Shown: one piece after another, positions 5,213 to 11,816 of the stretch
Position numbering within the stretch: the first letter of the stretch is position 1
How the letters are laid out: each line of letters begins with the position of its first letter
DNA from: JBEIDK01 sp040383485
GTDB lineage: Bacteria; Bacteroidota; Bacteroidia; UBA4408
NCBI GenBank assembly: GCA_040383485.1
Contig: JBEIDK010000102.1
Span: 1 to 11,816, forward strand
Length of the DNA: 11,816 bases
Direction: 5' to 3'
The notes under the pieces: generated by a model
Seen by the model: the letters and a program-made list of their open reading frames with translations, nothing else
Database searches by the model: none
Told to the model about the DNA's origin: nothing
Translations under genes and position numbers: made by a program

Positions 5213-8200
5213 ATGTTAAGAAAACTTTACCTAATCCTTGCGGCCTTGCTTTATTCTGGAGTATATATTTATGCTCAAACAACTGCGCTTAAGGCCACAG
5301 TAATTGACAAAAGTAATGGAGAAACTATTCCTTTCGCTGCAGTAGTAATTCTTCAAAAAACAACACAAATTGGCTCAGGCCAAGCCGATATAAATGGAGA
5401 AGTAACGATTAAACCTTTAAACCCGGGCACTTATAGTGTACAAGCACAATATTTAGGTTTTGCTCCTGTTCAATTAAATAACGTGGCCATACAAGAAGGT
5501 AAAACTACCTATATCGAAATTAAAATGGATCCTTCTGTAAAAGTGATTACTGAGTTCCAAAAAGTAGAATATGTTGTTCCCTTGGTTGACCGCAACAAAA
5601 CAGTGAATCAATCAACAGTTACTCGTACTGAATTTATGAAATTAGGTTCTCGTGAAATTGGTGCTGTTGTATCATTAGCTGCTGGTACATTCCAAAAAAA
5701 TGAAGGTGGTTCAGTAAGTATCCGTGGTTCACGAAGTGCTGAAACAAGAGCAGGAAACGGTGCAGGTGAAAACTCAACCAAAACATTTATCGATGGTCAG
5801 CGTGTAATTGGTAATGCAGGTGTTGCACAAAGTGCTGTTGAGCAAGTATCTGTTATCATAAGTGGTGTTCCTGCTGAGTTTGGTGATGCAACCAGTGGTG
5901 TGATTAATATTACTACTCGTGGTCCAGGTCCAAATTATTTTGGAGGTATTGAAGCCATTTCATCTCAAGGATTAGATAAGTTTGGACACAACTATATCAG
6001 CTTCAGCTCTGGAGGCCCAATATTATTTAAAAAAGATGCTGACAATGTAAAACAACCAATACTTGGTTTCTTTTTAGGTGGTGAGTTTTTAACTGACAAA
6101 GACGGAAGACCTTCATACGATGGAAATTGGAAAGTGAAAGACAGTGTTGCTGATTTTATTGAAAGAAATCCATACCGATTGAATCCGGAAGGTGGTGTTT
6201 TAAAAAACGCTGAGTTTTTAAATAAGAATGATTTTGAATTAATTCCTTACCGTCAAAATGTTAGAACAAATTCTATAAAACTAAATGCTAAATTAGATTT
6301 TGCTCCTACTAAAATGTTTAATTTAACGGTTGGTGGTAACTATACATATAATAAATATAAAGGTTTTACTATAGCAACAGATAGGAATAATTCATTATTA
6401 AACCCGCAAGCAAACCAATTAAATATGGATAAAACTTGGCGTGTTTGGGGTAGGATTCGTCAGAAATTTGGAGAACAAGGCAAAGATGAAAAGTCTTCTT
6501 CAAATATTCGCAATGCCTTCTATACTTTGCAAGGAGGTTACACAGTAGTTGATAATGTAAGTCAAGACGAACAGCACCGCGATAATTTCCAGAACTATGG
6601 ATACATTGGAAAATTTAAAACATACAAAACAAATAGTTGGGCTCCGGGCTTCGACAAAACAACAGGTAGATATGGGTATTTGTTAACCAGTCAAGATGTA
6701 GATACTTTAGTAGAATTTACTCCTGACACTGTTACTAATCCGTTGCTTACTCGATACACTCAGCAGTACATGGGCTTTGTTAAAGATTTAGGAGCTGCAA
6801 ATTGGTACAATTCTCCCACAACTATTTCTAATGAAGGAGGTTTAATAAATGGTGATCCTGATGACCAATTAGCTGCCTTGCGTGTTTATAATTTATGGTA
6901 CAATACAGGTCAAAGAACCGATAGTTACTCTAAAATTTACAACACTCAATTTCGTGTTACTGCAAGTTTTAGTGCCGACATTAAAAGTCATGCCATACAA
7001 GTTGGTTTCGAATACGAACAACGTAATGAATCAGGTTACAATTTCAAACCATCTGCTATGTGGAGACGTGCACGTCAATTAGCTAATAATCATATTTCTC
7101 AAATCGATAACAATACTCCTTATATTAGATACAATGGTAATGGTATTTTAGCTGATTCAATTTATTATAGTAGGAAATTTGAAAAGGAAAAATATACTGG
7201 CTTTGCTAAAAACATACGCGAACAGTTAGGTGTGGCAGATACTGCATTTTTACAAGTTGATAATATAAACAAAGATGATTTAAATATTAAACAGTTTTCT
7301 GCTGATGATTTGTTTGCGGGTGGTAGTGATAATGAAAATCTTTTAAGTAATGGTTACTATGGATTTGATGTTTACGGCAATAGATTAACTGGCGGTGCTA
7401 GAAATGTTGCATTCAAAGATTTCTGGAGTGCAAAAGACAGTAAAGGAAACGCAACACGTGCCGTAGGTTCATTCAAGCCTATTTACATAGCTGGTTATAT
7501 TCAAGATAATTTCGATTTTAGAGATATTAAATTTAACATTGGTGTGCGTGTAGATTATTTCGATGCGAATCAGAAAGTATTAACTGACCCTTATTCATTC
7601 TATGCCACTAAAAAAGCTGCTGAAATTACTAAAATCAATAACGAAGATGTTGTTCACCCCGATTTTATAAAAGATGATGGGCAAAACTATGTTGTGTATG
7701 GAGATAAAACAGATGCTGCTGATGCTACTCAAATTTTTGGATATAGAAATATTAATACTAACAAGTGGTTTGATAAAGACGGAAACGCATTGTCTGACCC
7801 TAAGGTTTTAGCTGATAAAGCAGGCGGTTTAATTCAGCCTTTTTTAGATGGTAAAGATTCTATCAAGAGTAGCAATTTTGACCCTTCAAAAAGTTTTAGT
7901 GACTATAAAGCACAAACTAACTTTATGCCGCGTATCGCTTTTTCATTCCCAATTTCTGACCAAGCTAACTTTTTTGCACACTATGACGTGTTAACACAAC
8001 GTCCTCCTGCTCGTTTAAGAATGGACCCAACCGATTATTACTTCCTACAAAACAATAATCAGTTGCCAATCAATAATGCAAATTTAAAACCTGAGAAGAC
8101 CATAGATTATGAGATTGGATTTGCACAAGTGTTAAATGAATCACAAAATTCAGCAATCACTATTTCAGCATTCTATCGTGAAATGCGTAACATGGTTCAG

Positions 8201-8995
8201 GTAGTGCGTGTTGCGTACGCCTACCCAATATCATATTTAACTTATGGTAATATAGATTTTGGAACTGTTAAAGGATTAACATTTAAGTATGACTTAAGAA
8301 GAACAAGAAATGTGGCAATGTCAATCAACTATACTTTGCAATTTGCCGAAGGTACAGGTTCATCATCTACTGACGCATTTAGCTTATTAAGTTCTGGCCA
8401 ACCTAACTTGCGTTCTGTTACTCCACTTGATATTGACCAACGCCATACTCTGGTTACTAACCTTGATTACAGATATGGTAGCGGAGCACAGTACGATGGG
8501 CCAAGGTGGTTTGGCACTAATTTTCTTGAAAATACGGGAGCAAATCTTACATTTAGAGCAGGATCAGGAATTCCTTATACCAGAAACAGAAACATTCAGC
8601 GTACTGCTGATATTGGTGGCGCTGCGGGAACATCAAATATTGATGGTTCTTTGAATGGGTCTAGATTACCATCAACTTTTAGAATTGATGCGCGTTTCGA
8701 CCGCTCAATTACATTAAAATTTGGTAGAAAAGATTCAGAAAACCGCAAAGAGGCAAATCTTAATGTTTACTTGCAAATCCTTAATTTATTAAATACTCGT
8801 AATGTAATAGAGGCATACAAAGCAACTGGTAATCCAAATGATGATGGATATTTATCAGCTGACCGTTTTCAAAATGATATTAATACTCAAATTAATCCAG
8901 CTTCTTATCGTGATTTCTACAATATGAAAGTGAACGACCCACGAAACTTTAGCTTACCTAGAAGGATTCGTGTTGGTGCAACTTTAGACTTTTAA
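5213..8995 (+). CDS. TonB-dependent outer-membrane receptor with carboxypeptidase-regulatory domain
   Basis: A 1260-residue receptor. The ATG at 5213 gives the signal peptide MLRKLYLILAALLYSGVYIYAQ; the open frame extends 24 codons upstream, but only from a TTG and ahead of the signal. Residues 26-105 are a CarboxypepD_reg-like beta-sandwich ('TVIDKSNGETIPFAAVVI', 'ADINGEVTIKPLNPGTYSV', 'YLGF'). A possible TonB box lies near 117-125 ('KVEYVVPLV'). The plug spans about 133-237, with 'SVSIRGSRSAETRA', 'TFIDGQRVIG', 'VEQVSVIISGVPAEFGDATSG' split across strands, and 'VINITTRGP'. The rest is a 22-strand-type barrel with 'NANLKPEKTIDYEIGF' and 'DIDQRHTLVTNLDYRYG', ending RVGATLDF with the terminal Phe expected for barrel insertion. 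Such receptors use TonB energy to import or handle large ligands. The next gene starts 28 bases later and is not SusD-like, so this is not a classical SusCD pair. The substrate is unknown. Confidence 0.95.
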   Translation: MLRKLYLILAALLYSGVYIYAQTTALKATVIDKSNGETIPFAAVVILQKTTQIGSGQADINGEVTIKPLNPGTYSVQAQYLGFAPVQLNNVAIQEGKTTYIEIKMDPSVKVITEFQKVEYVVPLVDRNKTVNQSTVTRTEFMKLGSREIGAVVSLAAGTFQKNEGGSVSIRGSRSAETRAGNGAGENSTKTFIDGQRVIGNAGVAQSAVEQVSVIISGVPAEFGDATSGVINITTRGPGPNYFGGIEAISSQGLDKFGHNYISFSSGGPILFKKDADNVKQPILGFFLGGEFLTDKDGRPSYDGNWKVKDSVADFIERNPYRLNPEGGVLKNAEFLNKNDFELIPYRQNVRTNSIKLNAKLDFAPTKMFNLTVGGNYTYNKYKGFTIATDRNNSLLNPQANQLNMDKTWRVWGRIRQKFGEQGKDEKSSSNIRNAFYTLQGGYTVVDNVSQDEQHRDNFQNYGYIGKFKTYKTNSWAPGFDKTTGRYGYLLTSQDVDTLVEFTPDTVTNPLLTRYTQQYMGFVKDLGAANWYNSPTTISNEGGLINGDPDDQLAALRVYNLWYNTGQRTDSYSKIYNTQFRVTASFSADIKSHAIQVGFEYEQRNESGYNFKPSAMWRRARQLANNHISQIDNNTPYIRYNGNGILADSIYYSRKFEKEKYTGFAKNIREQLGVADTAFLQVDNINKDDLNIKQFSADDLFAGGSDNENLLSNGYYGFDVYGNRLTGGARNVAFKDFWSAKDSKGNATRAVGSFKPIYIAGYIQDNFDFRDIKFNIGVRVDYFDANQKVLTDPYSFYATKKAAEITKINNEDVVHPDFIKDDGQNYVVYGDKTDAADATQIFGYRNINTNKWFDKDGNALSDPKVLADKAGGLIQPFLDGKDSIKSSNFDPSKSFSDYKAQTNFMPRIAFSFPISDQANFFAHYDVLTQRPPARLRMDPTDYYFLQNNNQLPINNANLKPEKTIDYEIGFAQVLNESQNSAITISAFYREMRNMVQVVRVAYAYPISYLTYGNIDFGTVKGLTFKYDLRRTRNVAMSINYTLQFAEGTGSSSTDAFSLLSSGQPNLRSVTPLDIDQRHTLVTNLDYRYGSGAQYDGPRWFGTNFLENTGANLTFRAGSGIPYTRNRNIQRTADIGGAAGTSNIDGSLNGSRLPSTFRIDARFDRSITLKFGRKDSENRKEANLNVYLQILNLLNTRNVIEAYKATGNPNDDGYLSADRFQNDINTQINPASYRDFYNMKVNDPRNFSLPRRIRVGATLDF

Positions 8996-9023
8996 TTTAT
9001 AAACTATAAAAACAACATTTAAA

Positions 9024-11816
9024 ATGATAACAACAAAATATAAACTAAAAAACAACAAGAGGTACCTGCTTGGTGCACTTTGTTCGGTATTCTTTGTTAA
9101 TACCTTTGCCAAACAAATGCCAAATGTGGGTAAAGTATCAACTCCAAATACCATCAGTGCTGAGTTGTGTTTGCCAGCTACAGGTCAAATTGACTTAGAT
9201 ATTAATAATGTACGTGCCAGAATACTTGGTGGCGGCGACATGTGGTGGGACCAAGGATTGGGTATTGCCAGATATGAAATTCCAAAAGATTCTAAAAAGT
9301 TTTCTCTTTTTGCTGGAAGCTTATGGATTGGTGGTATTGATGCTGGAGGACAGTTAAAAGTTGCCGCGCAAACTTATCGTCAAACAGGTAACGATATGTG
9401 GCCAGGTCCACTTGATACTTCGGGTCAAGCCAACATTAATAAGAATACTTGTGATTTATATGACAGACATTGGAAAATTACCAAAAAAGAAGTCGAAGAA
9501 TTTCGACAAGGCTTACTTACTGGTATAAACAATCCTACACTAGCAATTAATACTTGGCCAGGGAATCCACTTCCAGGTACTCCTGCTAATCATGATAATT
9601 TCTTAGCACCTTTCTATGATAGTAATGGCGATGGCAAATACAAACCATCTGATGGCGATTACCCAAATTATAATTTCTCTTCGGGTGGTGCTGGCGATTG
9701 CGAAGGCTATTTGTATGGTGACCAAACTATATGGTGGGTAGTGAATGATAAAGGAAATATACATACTGAAACTGGAGGACAACAAATTGGTATTGAAATT
9801 CAATGTCAAGCATTCGGTTTTCAAACTGGCGACGAAGTAAACAATATGACCTTCTATCAGTATAAGATTATCAATCGTTCTTCATTTCAAATGAATAATA
9901 CCTATTTTGGTTTGTGGATTGATGCAGATTTAGGTAATGCTTATGATGATGCTGTTGGATGCGATGTTCCTCGCGGTGTTGCTTTCACTTATAATTATGA
10001 TGAAAATGATGAAACAAATATTGGATATGGAATACATCCTCCTGCAATAGGAGTTGATTTCTTTAAAGGTCCCTTAAGAGACCCTGATGGTGTTGATAAT
10101 CCATTAAGTGAAACAAATAATGGACTTGGATATGGTGATGGTATTATTGATAATGAGCGTTGGGGAATGGAAAAAATGATAGTTTATCAAAATAATTCAT
10201 CTCCACAAGGAAATCCATTTAATGCTACTCATATCTATAATTATTTGAGGGCAAAATGGAAAGATGGAACACCATTAACATTTGGAGGTAATGGTACTGG
10301 TGGTACTCCTTGTAACTATATGTATCCATGGAATACAGATCCATTATACCCAAATGAAGACTGGCGTACTGCAGCAACTGCTGATTTAAGAACTGTACAA
10401 TCTGCAGGTCCATTTACCTTAAAACCAGGTGCTATTAATTTTGTTACTGCTGGTGCCGTTTGGGCAAGGGCTAATTCAACTGCTGTAGCATCTGTTGCTA
10501 CAATGATTGAGGCAGATAAAAAAGCGCAAAGCCTTTTTGATAATTGTTTTAAAATTGTTGATGGTCCAACCGCACCTGATATGACCATTCAAGAGCTTGA
10601 CCAAGAAGTAATTTTAACATTAACAAATCCAAAAAGTAGTAATAACTATAAGGAATTATACAAGGAAAAAAGCCCAAATATAGGTAATCCATTGCCAATT
10701 CCAGGTAGTGATGCGTTCTATAGATTTGAAGGTTATAAAGTTTATCAATTGGTAAATGATAATGTAACTGCTGATAATTTATCAGACCCTTCATTAGCTC
10801 AATTGGTTGCTCAGTGCGATTTGAAAAACAATGTAACAACACTCATCAATAAAGTATTTGATCCGCTTGTTGGTGCTGATAAAGCAACTATTAAAGTTGA
10901 AGGCGAGAATAAAGGTATTAGACATTCATTCCGTTTTACTGAAGATGCTTTTAATATTGGAACAAGACTAACTAATTATAGAAAGTATTATTACATGGTT
11001 GTAGCTTATGCATATAATAACTTTGCTATCAAAACAGATGTTACCGATACTAACAAATTTGCACAAAAGGAACCATATCTTGCTGGTCGTTTAAATGTTG
11101 TTGCAAAACTTGCTATTCCGCACATAACAGCTGCAGAACAAAATGGCACAGTTGCTCAATCAATTTACGGTGCTGGTCCTGTTATTTTCCGAGAAGAAGG
11201 TCAGGGCAATGGCGGTAATTTCTTAGACTTAACAAAAGAAAGTATTGATGAAATTATGTCTAAAGGTATTGGAGAGGCTCCAGTTAGAAGGATTTCTTAT
11301 AAAGGCGGAAGTGGGCCAGTAAACATAAAAGTTATTGATCCACTAAATGTACCTGACGCTGATTTTGAATTAAGAATTATTCCAAATGATACATCAGTAG
11401 TAGATGGTGATACCACAATTGTTAAAGGCGAAGACAATAGAATGCGTTTTGCAAAATGGATTTTATATAAGCTAAAGGATGGAGTTGTTCAAGAATCTAT
11501 TAATTCAGAACAAGCAATTAATGTTGCTAACGAGCAAATTATAGCCAAATGGGGATTGTCAGTTACTGCAAGCCAAGTTGAAAATCCAGGCTCAAACAAA
11601 GTAGATGATAGCAATGGTTTAATTGGCAGCTCAATATCATTCAGTGGCGATGGCCAAATATGGTTAGGGGGTGTTAAAGACGAAGATGGTGGCGTTTACG
11701 CAAATTGGATAAGAAGCGGAACAGAAAGTGTTGCATTGGTTGATTTTCCTGCTCCTACATTCAATGATTGGATTAGTGGTACCAAAGAAACAATTGATGA
11801 GTTTCAGTTTTACGAA
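9024..11816 (+). CDS. Very large exported protein of the 'GDMWWD' family, partner of the TonB receptor (partial, 3' end outside window)
   Basis: The frame is open from the ATG at 9024 to the last base, exactly 931 codons, so the C-terminus is missing. Residues 1-29 look like a signal peptide (basic start, then 'YLLGALCSVFFVNTFA'). Cys20 lacks a lipobox, so this is not an obvious lipoprotein. Conserved-looking blocks are 'NNVRARILGGGDMWWDQG' (61-78), 'SLFAGSLWIGG' (94-104), 'VAAQTYRQTGNDMWPGPLD' just after, an EF-hand-like loop D199-S-N-G-D-G-K with D210 at position 12, 'YGDQTIWWVVND', 'DADLGNAYDDAVGCD' (300-314), 'GAVWARA' (near 480) and 'FEGYKVYQL' (near 571, fibronectin-like). I recognise this block order from giant uncharacterised Bacteroidota proteins that usually end in T9SS sorting domains; that ending cannot be seen here. 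No catalytic site is evident. It follows the receptor by 28 bases, so the two are co-transcribed. Confidence 0.9.
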   Translation, partial: MITTKYKLKNNKRYLLGALCSVFFVNTFAKQMPNVGKVSTPNTISAELCLPATGQIDLDINNVRARILGGGDMWWDQGLGIARYEIPKDSKKFSLFAGSLWIGGIDAGGQLKVAAQTYRQTGNDMWPGPLDTSGQANINKNTCDLYDRHWKITKKEVEEFRQGLLTGINNPTLAINTWPGNPLPGTPANHDNFLAPFYDSNGDGKYKPSDGDYPNYNFSSGGAGDCEGYLYGDQTIWWVVNDKGNIHTETGGQQIGIEIQCQAFGFQTGDEVNNMTFYQYKIINRSSFQMNNTYFGLWIDADLGNAYDDAVGCDVPRGVAFTYNYDENDETNIGYGIHPPAIGVDFFKGPLRDPDGVDNPLSETNNGLGYGDGIIDNERWGMEKMIVYQNNSSPQGNPFNATHIYNYLRAKWKDGTPLTFGGNGTGGTPCNYMYPWNTDPLYPNEDWRTAATADLRTVQSAGPFTLKPGAINFVTAGAVWARANSTAVASVATMIEADKKAQSLFDNCFKIVDGPTAPDMTIQELDQEVILTLTNPKSSNNYKELYKEKSPNIGNPLPIPGSDAFYRFEGYKVYQLVNDNVTADNLSDPSLAQLVAQCDLKNNVTTLINKVFDPLVGADKATIKVEGENKGIRHSFRFTEDAFNIGTRLTNYRKYYYMVVAYAYNNFAIKTDVTDTNKFAQKEPYLAGRLNVVAKLAIPHITAAEQNGTVAQSIYGAGPVIFREEGQGNGGNFLDLTKESIDEIMSKGIGEAPVRRISYKGGSGPVNIKVIDPLNVPDADFELRIIPNDTSVVDGDTTIVKGEDNRMRFAKWILYKLKDGVVQESINSEQAINVANEQIIAKWGLSVTASQVENPGSNKVDDSNGLIGSSISFSGDGQIWLGGVKDEDGGVYANWIRSGTESVALVDFPAPTFNDWISGTKETIDEFQFYE

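Noticed and set aside
6882..8654. Plus-strand frames at 6882-7082 and 8427-8654
   Set aside because: They lie wholly inside the TonB-dependent receptor in another frame. The receptor frame carries all the domain signatures.
9603..10842. Several minus-strand frames of 62-97 codons
   Set aside because: They are antisense to the giant exported protein, overlap one another, and show no recognisable motif.
5213..11816. SusC/SusD polysaccharide-uptake pair
   Set aside because: The second protein has no SusD-like lipobox or SusD features and is far larger than SusD (over 931 residues). Only the gene arrangement is similar.

Overview
The window looks like chromosomal DNA from a low-GC member of the Bacteroidota (Bacteroidetes). 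The evidence is: two proteins ending in type IX secretion (T9SS) sorting domains; a carboxypeptidase-regulatory-domain TonB-dependent receptor; a CGWC thioredoxin-like protein of a type common in this phylum; AT-rich start contexts without clear Shine-Dalgarno sites; and at least one good match to the Bacteroidetes promoter pattern (TTG, 19 bases, TAnnTTTG). I cannot name the genus. No RNA gene, CRISPR array, transposase, phage gene or known defence system is visible.

Layout. Positions 1-683 (minus strand, cut off by the window edge) encode the N-terminal 227 residues of a Thr/Ser-rich lipoprotein with a lipocalin-like start; its promoter contains a 21-bp dyad. Positions 833-1687 (minus) encode an outer-membrane beta-barrel protein. 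Positions 1688-2215 are non-coding and hold several inverted repeats, one of them resembling a dispersed Bacteroidota intergenic repeat, and end in a strong terminator for the next operon. Positions 2216-4836 (minus) hold three closely spaced genes, transcribed in the order thioredoxin-like protein, T9SS-secreted protein, T9SS-secreted protein. Positions 4837-5212 are a divergent promoter region. Positions 5213-11816 (plus) hold a 1260-residue TonB-dependent receptor followed 28 bases later by a very large exported protein that is still open at the window end (931 residues visible).

How the genes may work together. Every encoded protein carries an export signal, so this is a cell-envelope and secretion region. 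The receptor and the large protein are almost certainly co-transcribed. They form an uncharacterised receptor/secreted-protein pair that resembles SusC/SusD in arrangement, but the second protein is not SusD-like. Its family is recognisable by a 'GDMWWD' block, a 'LFAGSLWIGG' block and an EF-hand-like 'DSNGDGK' loop. This pair is the best candidate here for an undescribed system. Its substrate and function cannot be read from the sequence.
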